Shown here: positions 1 through 7,633 of the stretch, in pieces | Numbering within the stretch: the first letter of the stretch is position 1 | Layout of the letters: the number at the start of each line of letters is the position of its first letter | Source: Eubacterium sp. CAG:248 | GTDB lineage: Bacteria; Bacillota; Clostridia; Lachnospirales; Lachnospiraceae | Length of the DNA: 9,953 bases | Reading direction: 5' to 3' | Assembly: GCA_000436475.1 (NCBI GenBank) | Contig: FR886143.1 | Location: forward strand, 1 to 9,953 | Position numbers and translations under genes: made by a program | The notes under the pieces: generated by a model | Database searches by the model: none | Seen by the model: the letters and a program-made list of their open reading frames with translations, nothing else | Told to the model about the DNA's origin: nothing

Positions 1-1
1 T

Positions 2-88
2 GTCCATAAGATACTTACACTCAAGAAGCATTTCAAAGCAAAGCGGGATTCCGCAAGACTTCTTGATAAAGTAGCGAGCAATGCCTAA
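2..88 (+). CDS. Possible C-terminal end of a convergent gene, truncated by the window edge
   Basis: One plus-strand frame is open from the window edge to a TAA at 86-88, giving about 28 residues ending SARLLDKVASNA. The segment is rich in Lys, Arg and Ala and could form an amphipathic helix, but I do not recognise the family. The main support is position: the stop codon lies directly against the hairpin at 89-124, as expected for a gene converging on ilvB and sharing its terminator. Against this, another plus frame is also open for about 70 bases, and a minus-strand frame is open from an ATG at 103. The fragment is too short for a functional call. Confidence 0.35.
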   Translation, partial: VHKILTLKKHFKAKRDSARLLDKVASNA

Positions 89-124
89 AAATTCCGGATT
101 CATAATACAACAAATCCGGAATTT
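87..124 (-). terminator. Rho-independent terminator after ilvB, possibly bidirectional
   Basis: Perfect 12-bp inverted repeat with arms at 89-100 and 113-124 and a 12-nt loop. Read on the minus strand, the stem AAATTCCGGATT/AATCCGGAATTT runs into five T. It begins about 39 nt after the ilvB stop and should end the leuB-ilvD-ilvB transcript. Read on the plus strand the trailing T-run is interrupted (TTTCTATT), so termination of a convergent gene would be weaker. Confidence 0.8.
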
Positions 125-162
125 CTATTAATTAATATAACCTGCTTGCAATTAACATTGAC

Positions 163-1857
163 CTACTTGCTTTCAGCCTGTTTCCTATTAAGATCATCCC
201 TGTCGAATGCTTCTGATATAGGAGCACCTGGTGCAACCATAGGGAATACCTTATCATCCTTACATATGTCACATTCTATAACACAAGGGATATTAAGCTC
301 TATTGCTTCCTTTAACGCCTTTTCAAAGCTTTCAATATCAGCTACTCTGTAAGCCTTAGCTCCCATACCCTCTGATACCTTAACGAAATCAACCTGATCA
401 TCAAGAACAGTTGCTGAATAACGCTTTCCATAGAAAAGATCCTGCCACTGTCTTACCATACCAAGTACGTGATTATTGAAAACTATCTCTATGATAGGAA
501 TATTATATCTTGTAGCTGTAGCTATTTCATTCATATTCATACGGAAGCAGCCATCACCTGCAATGTTAATAACAACCTTATCCTTACATCCTACCTTGGC
601 ACCAATACTTGCACCAAGACCATAACCCATAGTTCCAAGTCCGCCTGATGTAAGCAATGTTCTAGGCTTCTTATACTTATAGTGCTGTGCAGCCCACATC
701 TGATGCTGTCCTACATCTGTGGAAATAATTGCATCGCCATTAGTAATCTCATATATCTTTTCCATAATATATGGTCCATTAAGCACATCTGTTCTATACT
801 TCATAGGGAACTTTTCTTCATATTCCTTAAGATGTGCAAGCCAGTCTGCATGATCAAGCTGTTCAAGCTTGGCATTTACTCTCTTAAGTATTTCAAGTGC
901 ATCACCAATCACTGATGCATCTGTATGTATATTCTTATTAATCTCTGCTGCATCAACATCAAACTGGAGAATCTTTGCATTTTTAGCAAACTTCTTAGTA
1001 TTTCCCGTAACTCTGTCTGAGAATCTTGCGCCTATTGTAATAAGCAGGTCACATTCTGACACGCCAAAGTTAGAAGTCTTAGTTCCATGCATGCCAAGCA
1101 TTCCAGTATAATGTGGATCTGAACCATCAAATGCACCCTTGCCCATAAGTGTATCGCATACTGGAGCATCTATCTTCCTAACAAACTTTTTCAGTTCTTC
1201 TGAAGCCTCTGATGCTATAACTCCACCACCTACGAATACATAAGGCTTCTTAGCATCCTTTATCATAGCCGCTGCATTTTCAACAGCTTCTTCACTGATT
1301 GTATCAGTTATTCTTTCTATTGGCTTAGGTGTTTCCTTTATGTAATCACACTCATTGGCTGTTGCATCCTTAGTAATATCAACAAGAACAGGTCCTGGAC
1401 GGCCTTCCTTTGCAATCCTGAAGGCTCTTCTTAGTGTATCTGCAAGTTCATTTACATCCTTTACGATAAAGCTGTGCTTAGTTATAGGCATAACTATCCC
1501 AGCTATATCTACTTCCTGGAAACTATCTCTTCCAAGAAGAGGCAGTGTTACATTACAGGTTATCGCTACCATAGGAATTGAATCCATCATGGCTGTTGCA
1601 ATACCTGTTACAAGGTTTGTAGCACCTGGACCAGATGTGGCAAAGCATACTCCTACCTTTCCAGTTGCTCTTGCATAACCATCAGCGGCGTGTGATGCAC
1701 CCTGCTCATGAGATGTAAGTATATGTGTAATCTCGTCTGAATGCTTATATAATGCATCGTAGACGTTAAGAATGGCTCCACCCGGGTATCCAAATACAGT
1801 ATCTACACCTTGTTCTTTTAAACATTCAACTATAATCTCTGAACCATTTAATATCAT
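163..1857 (-). CDS. ilvB: Acetolactate synthase (AHAS), catalytic large subunit
   Basis: Thiamine-diphosphate enzyme that joins two pyruvates to 2-acetolactate, or pyruvate and 2-oxobutyrate to acetohydroxybutyrate, the first common step of valine/leucine and isoleucine synthesis in the cytoplasm. Its 564 residues fit the family. The catalytic Glu is E51 in HEQGASHAADGYAR. F113 and Q114 in DSFQEVD match the Phe/Gln pair of E. coli AHAS II. GARFSDRVTG lies in the central domain. The ThDP/Mg site is the GDG at 434-436 with the N461-N462 pair, and W471 in GMVRQWQ is the conserved herbicide-site Trp. The biosynthetic type is favoured over catabolic AlsS by the ilvD/leuB context. An oddity is CNVTLPLLGRD (101-111), where most AHAS read GQV...IGTD. 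The start is ATG with AAAGGAAG eight bases upstream; the stop is TAG. It is the last gene of the operon, and no ilvN (ACT-domain regulatory subunit) follows before the terminator. Confidence 0.95.
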   Translation of the reverse strand: MILNGSEIIVECLKEQGVDTVFGYPGGAILNVYDALYKHSDEITHILTSHEQGASHAADGYARATGKVGVCFATSGPGATNLVTGIATAMMDSIPMVAITCNVTLPLLGRDSFQEVDIAGIVMPITKHSFIVKDVNELADTLRRAFRIAKEGRPGPVLVDITKDATANECDYIKETPKPIERITDTISEEAVENAAAMIKDAKKPYVFVGGGVIASEASEELKKFVRKIDAPVCDTLMGKGAFDGSDPHYTGMLGMHGTKTSNFGVSECDLLITIGARFSDRVTGNTKKFAKNAKILQFDVDAAEINKNIHTDASVIGDALEILKRVNAKLEQLDHADWLAHLKEYEEKFPMKYRTDVLNGPYIMEKIYEITNGDAIISTDVGQHQMWAAQHYKYKKPRTLLTSGGLGTMGYGLGASIGAKVGCKDKVVINIAGDGCFRMNMNEIATATRYNIPIIEIVFNNHVLGMVRQWQDLFYGKRYSATVLDDQVDFVKVSEGMGAKAYRVADIESFEKALKEAIELNIPCVIECDICKDDKVFPMVAPGAPISEAFDRDDLNRKQAESK

Positions 1858-1874
1858 TCGTCTGTCTTCCTTTC

Positions 1875-1902
1875 ATTATATGTTATTGTTCTGTCCTGAC
1901 AA
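1875..1902 (-). promoter_or_regulatory. Likely internal sigma-A promoter for ilvB
   Basis: In the 89-bp ilvD-ilvB gap the minus strand reads TTGTCA (1897-1902), 16 bases, then a perfect TATAAT (1875-1880). A start about seven bases past the -10 box would leave a leader of only about 10-13 nt, with the Shine-Dalgarno at or near the 5' end of the RNA. It could raise ilvB expression independently of the leuB promoter. Confidence 0.5.
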
Positions 1903-1920
1903 TTTCTATAATAAGTTATC

Positions 1921-1937
1921 TGAATGTCCTGCATTCA
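1921..1937 (-). other. Small intercistronic hairpin after ilvD
   Basis: Six-bp inverted repeat TGAATG/CATTCA with a five-base loop, starting about ten bases after the ilvD stop. No T-run follows on the minus strand, so it is not a classic terminator. It may protect the upstream mRNA 3' end or reduce read-through, or it may be chance. Confidence 0.3.
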
Positions 1938-1946
1938 TCACACCTC

Positions 1947-3617
1947 TTATACCTCTGGAGTCTTTAAGATAGCTCCTCTGTTGCCTGATGTAACCATTGA
2001 GGCATATCTCTTAAGATATCCTGTTGTTACCTTAGGCTCTCTTGGCTGCCACTTAGCCTTTCTTGCAGCAAGCTCTTCGTCTGAAACCTTAAGTTCAAGC
2101 TTAAGGCCTGGAATATCTATGCTTATGATATCTCCCTCTTCTACTAAAGCTATTGGTCCTCCAACTGCTGCCTCCGGAGACACATGTCCGATAGATGCAC
2201 CACGGCTGGCCCCTGAGAAACGTCCATCTGTTATAAGTGCAACTGACGAACCAAGTCCCATACCTGCGATAGCTGATGTTGGATTAAGCATTTCTCTCAT
2301 GCCCGGACCACCCTTAGGTCCTTCATACCTGATAACAACTACATCACCTGGTACAATCTTTCCACCCTTTATAGCTGCAATAGCATCCTCTTCACAGTCA
2401 AATACTCTGGCTGGTCCCTCATGTACAAGCATTTCATCAACTACTGCTGAACGCTTGACAACTGAACCATCTGGTGCAAGATTACCTGAAAGAACAGCAA
2501 GACCTCCTGTTTTACTATATGGCTTATCAACTGGTCTTATAACCTCTTCATCTCTATTATAAGCTGTTGCGATACACTCACCAATAGTCTTTCCTGATAC
2601 CGTCATACAATCTGTGTTAAGAAGTCCTATATCAGCAAGCTCCTTCATAACGGCATATACACCTCCGGCTTCGTTAAGATCCTCCATATATGTAGGACCT
2701 GCCGGTGCAAGATGGCAAAGATTAGGTGTCTTCTCACTTATAGGATTAGCAAACTTAATATCAAAATCAAAACCTATCTCATGCGCAATGGCTGGAAGGT
2801 GAAGCATACTGTTAGTAGAGCATCCAAGTGCCATATCGACAGTAAGTGCATTCATAATAGAATCCTTTGTAATAATATCTCTTGCAGTAATTCCCTTATT
2901 AACCATATCCATAACAGCCATACCAGCATGCTTTGCAAGCTTGATTCTTTCTGAATATACTGCTGGAATAGTACCATTACCACGAAGTCCCATACCAAGT
3001 GCTTCTGTAAGACAATTCATCGAATTAGCTGTATACATTCCTGAGCATGAACCACAGGTTGGACATACCTTTTCTTCGAATTCAAGTACGTCCTCTTCAG
3101 TCATAGTTCCTGCTGCATATGAACCAACTGCCTCGAACATAGATGAAAGACTTCTCTTCTTTCCCTTAACATGTCCTGCAAGCATAGGACCACCTGAAAC
3201 AAATACTGTTGGAAGATTAAGTCTTGCTGCTGCCATAAGAAGTCCTGGAACATTCTTATCACAGTTAGGCACCATTACAAGTCCGTCAAACTGATGTGCA
3301 ATAGCCATGCATTCTGTTGAATCAGCAATTAAATCTCTTGTCACTAAAGAGTACTTCATACCGACATGTCCCATAGCAATACCATCACATACTGCAATCG
3401 CTGGGAATACTACTGGAACACCGCCAGCCTCAGCTACTCCTAACTTAACTGCATTAACAATCTTATCTATATTCATATGACCTGGTACAATCTCATTATA
3501 TGAACTAACAATACCAATCATAGGCTTCTTCATCTCTTCTGCTGTGAAGCCAAGTGCATTAAACAAACTTCTAGCAGGTGCCTGCTGCATACCACTTCTA
3601 GCGTTATCACTTACCAT
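1947..3617 (-). CDS. ilvD: Dihydroxy-acid dehydratase
   Basis: Fe-S dehydratase of the IlvD/Edd family. It converts 2,3-dihydroxyisovalerate and 2,3-dihydroxy-3-methylvalerate to the 2-oxo acids, the step before transamination in valine and isoleucine synthesis. The protein has 556 residues, full length. Visible motifs are CDGIAMGH (77-84, with D78 a likely Mg ligand), NCDKNVPG (118-125; cluster Cys C119, metal-site D120, Lys K121), CPTCGSCSGMYTANSMNCL from residue 185, the GGPGMREM stretch (436-443) and GRFSGASRG (465-473) near the C-terminal active site. The VPGH at 44-47, lacking the Cys that [2Fe-2S]-type enzymes carry in this region, together with the CPTCGSCSGM form, points to the E. 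coli-like, oxygen-labile [4Fe-4S] class; this class assignment is inferred. The start is ATG with GAGGAG seven bases upstream. It follows leuB by 44 bp, surely in the same transcript. Confidence 0.97.
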   Translation of the reverse strand: MVSDNARSGMQQAPARSLFNALGFTAEEMKKPMIGIVSSYNEIVPGHMNIDKIVNAVKLGVAEAGGVPVVFPAIAVCDGIAMGHVGMKYSLVTRDLIADSTECMAIAHQFDGLVMVPNCDKNVPGLLMAAARLNLPTVFVSGGPMLAGHVKGKKRSLSSMFEAVGSYAAGTMTEEDVLEFEEKVCPTCGSCSGMYTANSMNCLTEALGMGLRGNGTIPAVYSERIKLAKHAGMAVMDMVNKGITARDIITKDSIMNALTVDMALGCSTNSMLHLPAIAHEIGFDFDIKFANPISEKTPNLCHLAPAGPTYMEDLNEAGGVYAVMKELADIGLLNTDCMTVSGKTIGECIATAYNRDEEVIRPVDKPYSKTGGLAVLSGNLAPDGSVVKRSAVVDEMLVHEGPARVFDCEEDAIAAIKGGKIVPGDVVVIRYEGPKGGPGMREMLNPTSAIAGMGLGSSVALITDGRFSGASRGASIGHVSPEAAVGGPIALVEEGDIISIDIPGLKLELKVSDEELAARKAKWQPREPKVTTGYLKRYASMVTSGNRGAILKTPEV

Positions 3618-3661
3618 AATTATTCTCCTCGCAAATCAATTTCTTTTATAAGTACATACTA

Positions 3662-4744
3662 TTACACTCTCTTAGCTATAAGGTCGCCCATCTCATCTGT
3701 TCCAACCTTAGTGCAGCCCTCTGAATATATATCTGTTGTCCTGTAGCCTTCCTTAAGTACTGCCGCAACTGCTGCTTCTATGGCATCAGCTTCCTTATCA
3801 AGGTCAAGTGAATATCTTAGCATCATTGCTGCTGAAAGAATTGTAGCTATAGGATTAGCTATATTCTTTCCTGCTATATCAGGTGCTGAACCGTGGCTTG
3901 GTTCATATAAGCCCAGCTTTGTTTTACCAAGACTTGCTGATGATAACATACCGATAGAACCTGTTATCATACTTGCCTCATCTGAAAGTATATCTCCAAA
4001 CATATTCTCTGTAAGGATAACATCAAACTGTCCAGGATTCATAACAAGCTGCATAGCGCAGTTATCTACAAGCATATCCTCAAGTTCAACCTCTGGATAA
4101 TCTTTAGCAACCTCATGTACAATCTTTCTCCATAATCTTGAAGAATCTAAAACATTTGCCTTATCAACACTTGTTACTTTCTTTCTTCTCTTCATAGCTA
4201 TCTCAAAGCCCTTAATAGCTATTCTTCTTATCTCTTCTTCATTGTATGTAAGAGTATCAACAGCAGTCATAAGTCCATCGACTTCTTCTGTATGTCTCTT
4301 TCCAAAGTAAAGACCACCAGTAAGCTCTCTCATAATAACCATATCAAAGCCATCGCCGATGATCTCCTCCTTAAGAGGGCAGGCTGCCTTTAATTCATTA
4401 TATAAATAAGCAGGACGAATGTTAGCGAATAACTCTAAGTCCTTACGAATCTTTAATAGTCCTGCCTCTGGTCTTAGGTTAGGTGCCACGTCATACCATC
4501 TTGAGTTACCCACGTTACCACCTACTGCACCTAGAAGCACAGCATCTGAAGCCTTAGCGACGGCTACTGCCTCATCTGTAAGAGGTACTCCGCACTCATC
4601 AATAGAGCAGCCTCCCATTAAAATCTTCGTATAATCGAACTTGTGACCATACTTAGCTGCCACAGCATCTAACACCTTAACGGCCTCTGTAACTATTTCT
4701 GGTCCGATTCCATCTCCTGGAATTAATGTTATTCTACAATCCAT
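3662..4744 (-). CDS. leuB: 3-Isopropylmalate dehydrogenase
   Basis: NAD-dependent oxidative decarboxylation of 3-isopropylmalate to 2-oxoisocaproate, the third step of the leucine branch, by a cytoplasmic dimer. The 360 residues match the family. Visible motifs are the N-terminal IPGDGIGPE (8-16), substrate-binding Arg residues in LRPEAGLL (R91), NIRP (R110) and MREL (R139), catalytic Y146 in GGLYFG and K195 in SVDKANVLDSSRLWR, and metal-binding D227, D251 and D255 in VDNCAMQL and NMFGDILSDE. EPSHGSAPDIAGK (281-293) contains the Asp (D289) typical of NAD rather than NADP use. These features favour LeuB over isocitrate or tartrate dehydrogenase. It is the first gene of leuB-ilvD-ilvB, behind a strong promoter and with AGGA six bases before the ATG. 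leuA and leuCD, its usual partners, are not in the window. Confidence 0.97.
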   Translation of the reverse strand: MDCRITLIPGDGIGPEIVTEAVKVLDAVAAKYGHKFDYTKILMGGCSIDECGVPLTDEAVAVAKASDAVLLGAVGGNVGNSRWYDVAPNLRPEAGLLKIRKDLELFANIRPAYLYNELKAACPLKEEIIGDGFDMVIMRELTGGLYFGKRHTEEVDGLMTAVDTLTYNEEEIRRIAIKGFEIAMKRRKKVTSVDKANVLDSSRLWRKIVHEVAKDYPEVELEDMLVDNCAMQLVMNPGQFDVILTENMFGDILSDEASMITGSIGMLSSASLGKTKLGLYEPSHGSAPDIAGKNIANPIATILSAAMMLRYSLDLDKEADAIEAAVAAVLKEGYRTTDIYSEGCTKVGTDEMGDLIAKRV

Positions 4745-4817
4745 GTTAATTCCTGCCTTTCCTTCTTGTACTAAAGCCCTTACTTACATATATTACAAGT
4801 TCAGGCTATTGTTTAGT

Positions 4818-4846
4818 ATTTTACTCCATAATAGTGCATTTTTCAA
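4818..4846 (-). promoter_or_regulatory. Sigma-A promoter of the leuB-ilvD-ilvB operon
   Basis: The minus strand reads TTGAAA (4841-4846), 17 bases, TAAAAT (4818-4823), close to consensus with ideal spacing. It lies between the yajC terminator and leuB. The predicted start near 4811 gives a leader of about 67 nt. This is too short for a T-box and shows no leader peptide with Leu/Val/Ile runs. The only dyad seen is CTTGTA/TACAAG (4765-4770 and 4794-4799), of uncertain meaning. Regulation is therefore more likely by a DNA-binding protein than by attenuation (inference). Confidence 0.75.
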
Positions 4847-4859
4847 GTAGGGGCATAAT

Positions 4860-4909
4860 AAAAAACTCTGGACAGATATCAGCCTGATGGCATTATCTGT
4901 CCAGAGTTT
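4860..4909 (-). terminator. Strong Rho-independent terminator after yajC
   Basis: Perfect 16-bp inverted repeat with arms 4863-4878 and 4894-4909 (core ACTCTGGACAGAT) and a 15-nt loop that itself contains GCC/GGC. On the minus strand it ends in six T. It lies 18 bp after the yajC stop and separates the aroC-tgt-yajC unit from the leuB promoter. Confidence 0.93.
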
Positions 4910-4926
4910 CTTGTATTTATTAATTA

Positions 4927-5211
4927 TTATTCTTCTGTAGAAGCTGGCTTCTCAACCTGGGCAATAGCCTTCTTCTGCATTGTAATACGGCAGTTCTTGT
5001 TGTTACCGAATTCCACAATCACATCATCCTCTGTTATATCAAGGATAACGCCATAGAAACCACTTGTTGTAAGAACATAATCGCCAATAGCAATTGAATC
5101 CATAAGCTGCTGCTGTTCCTTCTGCTGCTTCTTCTGTGGCTTAATTGCAAAGAAGTACATTAAAGCACCAAGTGCTATTACATACACAATAATAATACCA
5201 ATCTGACCCAT
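4927..5211 (-). CDS. yajC: YajC, Sec translocon accessory protein
   Basis: Small single-pass membrane protein associated with SecDF at the SecYEG translocon, aiding protein export. Its 94 residues are typical. A hydrophobic segment at about 4-23 (IGIIIVYVIALGALMYFFAI) is followed by the family signature IKPQKKQQKEQQQ, then a cytoplasmic domain with IGDYVLTTSGFYGVILDI and an acidic, Thr/Ser-rich end. The start is ATG with a perfect AGGAGG (5220-5225) eight bases upstream. It lies 129 bp after tgt, the classic tgt-yajC neighbourhood found in many bacteria, though secD/secF do not follow here: a terminator comes right after the gene. Confidence 0.95.
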   Translation of the reverse strand: MGQIGIIIVYVIALGALMYFFAIKPQKKQQKEQQQLMDSIAIGDYVLTTSGFYGVILDITEDDVIVEFGNNKNCRITMQKKAIAQVEKPASTEE

Positions 5212-5233
5212 TATTAAATCCTCCTAATTACTT

Positions 5234-5247
5234 GCCTGTGTACAGGC
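5234..5247 (-). other. Short hairpin in the yajC leader
   Basis: The self-complementary stretch GCCTGT..ACAGGC can fold as a five- to six-bp stem with a tiny loop. It lies between the putative yajC -10 box and the AGGAGG, and could stabilise the leader RNA or be a protein site. There is no T-run, so it is not a terminator. Confidence 0.3.
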
Positions 5248-5258
5248 TCAATATTGTT

Positions 5259-5287
5259 ATAATATCGTAATTTATGCTTCATGTCTA
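5259..5287 (-). promoter_or_regulatory. Probable promoter for yajC
   Basis: The minus strand reads TAGACA (5282-5287), 17 bases, TATTAT (5259-5264), with five of six matches in each box and ideal spacing. It lies in the long tgt-yajC gap and would give a leader of about 40 nt. yajC may thus be transcribed alone as well as from upstream. Confidence 0.5.
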
Positions 5288-5340
5288 TGTTTAAATTAAA
5301 ATTTATAGCATTTTTATAATTTTACACTAAATAAAAATCA

Positions 5341-6483
5341 TTAATCCTCTTTCTTATCATATGTTTTAAGAAGATATAGCCTTTCATCCTTAAAGCTCTT
5401 ATAATTACCTGCATCTATTGCAGCCCTGATATCCTCCATAAGATGATTATAAAAATACAGATTATGAAGAACGCAAAGTCTCATGCCTAACATTTCTTTA
5501 GCCTTAAGCAAATGTCTGATATACGCTCTTGAATAGTTCCTACATGCAGGACACTGACAGCCTTCTTCGATAGGTGCTGCGTCTTTTTCATACTTTGCAT
5601 TGAAAAGATTAATCTTACCAAGCTTTGTATACACATGTCCATGTCTTCCATTTCTTGATGGGTATACGCAATCAAAGAAATCTATTCCTCTGTCTACTCC
5701 CTCCAATATATTCGCTGGTGTACCAACTCCCATAAGATATGTTGGCTTATGCTGTGGAAGATATGGAACAACCTTATCAAGCACATGATACATTTCCTCA
5801 TGTGATTCACCTACGGCAAGTCCACCAACTGCATATCCATCCAGTTCAAGCTCTGATATTCTCTTAGCATGGTCAACTCTGATATCGTCATATATCGCGC
5901 CCTGATTAATACCAAAAAGCATCTGATGCTTATTAATGGTATCCTCAAGTGAATTAAGCCTATTCATCTCTCTCTTGCAGCGCTCAAGCCATCTTGTAGT
6001 TCTCTCTACTGAATTAATAATATACTTTCTATCTGCCTTTGCCGGAGCACACTCATCGAATGCCATAGCTATTGTCGAGCCAAGATTTGACTGTATCTGC
6101 ATGCTCTCCTCTGGTCCCATAAATATCCTATGTCCGTCTATATGTGACTGGAAGGTAACGCCCTCTTCCTTTATCTTTCTAAGTCCAGCAAGTGAAAATA
6201 CCTGAAATCCGCCTGAGTCTGTAAGTATAGGCTTGTTCCAGTTCATAAACTTATGAAGACCTCCAAGCTCTTTAATAAGCTTATCACCTGGTCTAACATG
6301 AAGATGATATGTGTTCGACAACTCTATCTGTGTACCTATCTCCTGCAAATCTGTTGTAGCAACCGCACCCTTAATAGCTGCAACTGTTCCAACATTCATA
6401 AATACCGGTGTCTGCACAGTTCCATGAACTGTTGTGAATTCCGCCCTTTTGGCTCTTCCATCTGTTTTTAATATTTTATACAT
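5341..6483 (-). CDS. tgt: Queuine/preQ1 tRNA-guanine transglycosylase
   Basis: Exchanges G34 of GUN-anticodon tRNAs (Asp, Asn, His, Tyr) for preQ1, the committed tRNA step of queuosine formation. It has 380 residues, full length. By alignment from memory to the Zymomonas enzyme, D89 in TDSGGFQ is the acid/base Asp, D143 and C145 in FDECAP contact the base, GGLAVGE (220-226) has the Val typical of bacterial preQ1-specific enzymes, and D271 in FFDCVYPSRNGR is the nucleophile. Zinc ligands are C309, C311, C314 and H340. PSRNGRHG differs slightly from the common PTRxARNG but keeps the key residues. The start is ATG with an AAGGA about 12 bases upstream. It lies 46 bp after aroC and is probably co-transcribed with it. 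No other queuosine genes and no preQ1 riboswitch are visible. Confidence 0.97.
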   Translation of the reverse strand: MYKILKTDGRAKRAEFTTVHGTVQTPVFMNVGTVAAIKGAVATTDLQEIGTQIELSNTYHLHVRPGDKLIKELGGLHKFMNWNKPILTDSGGFQVFSLAGLRKIKEEGVTFQSHIDGHRIFMGPEESMQIQSNLGSTIAMAFDECAPAKADRKYIINSVERTTRWLERCKREMNRLNSLEDTINKHQMLFGINQGAIYDDIRVDHAKRISELELDGYAVGGLAVGESHEEMYHVLDKVVPYLPQHKPTYLMGVGTPANILEGVDRGIDFFDCVYPSRNGRHGHVYTKLGKINLFNAKYEKDAAPIEEGCQCPACRNYSRAYIRHLLKAKEMLGMRLCVLHNLYFYNHLMEDIRAAIDAGNYKSFKDERLYLLKTYDKKED

Positions 6484-6529
6484 ATTTGTCTTTTCCTTCT
6501 GATTTTTCTATGATTCATCTTTTATTTAT

Positions 6530-7633
6530 CTATCTTTTATAGAAATCAACTATCCTGTCTATTCTTGATGTCATATTTCCTAATATCATATCTACAATGG
6601 TTAATGCTGTCATAGCTTCAACAACAACTACCGCTCTTGGAACTATCATAGGATCATGTCTGCCTTTTATAGATATACTGATATCCTCGCCAGACTTATT
6701 GACCGTCTGCTGCATTGAAGCTATGGAAGGTGTTGGCTTGACTGCTGCCCTGAATATTATGTCAGAACCATCACTCATGCCTCCAAGCACTCCACCACTA
6801 TGATTAGTCTTCTTGACAACCTTGCCATCCATTACTGTAAAGCTGTCATTGTTGGTGCTTCCTGTACTATCAGCCGCTGCGAAGCCATCTCCTATTTCAA
6901 AGCCCTTAACTGCGCCTATTGACATAATCGCCTTTGCAAGATTGGCATCCAGCTTATCAAACACAGGATCACCCACACCTGGCATCATACCAGTCACAAC
7001 ACACTCTATTATTCCACCAATAGAATCTTTTTCCTTAAGCTTCTTCGTTGCGTATTCCTCCACCTTACAGGCAGCCTCCGCATCCGGCATATTAAATGCA
7101 TTTTCATCGCGTTCCCTGATATCGAACTTATCATAATCTATGCTTATGCCACCTATCCTTGTTGCGTAAGCACATACGCTTATCTTAAGAGTCTCTAACA
7201 CCTTAATAGCGATTGCTCCTGCTGCCACTCTGCCTATTGTTTCTCTTCCTGAGCTTCTTCCACCACCTCTGTAATCTCTGAAGCCATACTTCTCATCAAA
7301 TGTATAATCAGCATGTCCAGGTCTGTAATACTGGGCTATTTCTGAATAATCAGACGAACGCTGTGTCTTATTATGTACCATCATCGATATAGGCGTTCCT
7401 GTCGTTTTGCCTTCAAATACACCTGACAATATACTCACCTTATCATCTTCTTTTCTTGGAGTTGTAAACTTAGATTGTCCCGGCTTTCTTCTATCAAGGA
7501 ACTTCTGAATATCCTCTTCACATAAAGGAATACCCGCTGGGCATCCATCTACAACCACACCAAGACCTTGTCCATGTGATTCACCCCAAGTCATTATCTT
7601 AAAAATATTTCCATATGTCGAACCTGCTGCCAC
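6530..7633 (-). CDS. aroC: Chorismate synthase
   Basis: Converts 5-enolpyruvylshikimate-3-phosphate to chorismate using reduced FMN, the last step of the shikimate pathway. It has 367 residues, full length. Motifs in order are STYGNIFKIMTWGESHG (5-21; H20 conserved), RPGHADYTF (104-112; H107 conserved), YRGGGRSSGRETIGRVAAGA (121-140), NHSGGVLGGMSDG (277-289) and GRHDP (324-328). No separate flavin reductase domain is fused, so it is presumably the monofunctional form. The start is GTG, chosen because the MAAGSTYG N-terminus fits the family and AGGAG (7643-7647) lies nine bases upstream. The stop is TAG. No other shikimate gene is adjacent. It is separated from dnaK by a terminator, so it should have its own promoter, which I could not place convincingly. 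Confidence 0.97.
   Translation of the reverse strand: MAAGSTYGNIFKIMTWGESHGQGLGVVVDGCPAGIPLCEEDIQKFLDRRKPGQSKFTTPRKEDDKVSILSGVFEGKTTGTPISMMVHNKTQRSSDYSEIAQYYRPGHADYTFDEKYGFRDYRGGGRSSGRETIGRVAAGAIAIKVLETLKISVCAYATRIGGISIDYDKFDIRERDENAFNMPDAEAACKVEEYATKKLKEKDSIGGIIECVVTGMMPGVGDPVFDKLDANLAKAIMSIGAVKGFEIGDGFAAADSTGSTNNDSFTVMDGKVVKKTNHSGGVLGGMSDGSDIIFRAAVKPTPSIASMQQTVNKSGEDISISIKGRHDPMIVPRAVVVVEAMTALTIVDMILGNMTSRIDRIVDFYKR

Noticed and set aside
1..103. Minus-strand open frame starting at the ATG at 101-103 and running off the left edge
   Set aside because: Its start codon lies in the loop of the ilvB terminator, its first residues are encoded by the stem, and no Shine-Dalgarno precedes it. It is kept only as an alternative to the plus-strand partial gene.
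1924..2562. A 212-codon plus-strand open frame
   Set aside because: It lies wholly inside the antisense of ilvD, is Ser/Pro/Thr-rich with low-complexity runs, and has no recognisable domain. ilvD is certain on the other strand, so this is a shadow frame.
5288..5340. AT-only imperfect hairpin after tgt as a terminator
   Set aside because: The arms (AAAATTATA/TATAAATTTT) contain no G-C pairs and need a bulge, so it is unlikely to terminate efficiently.
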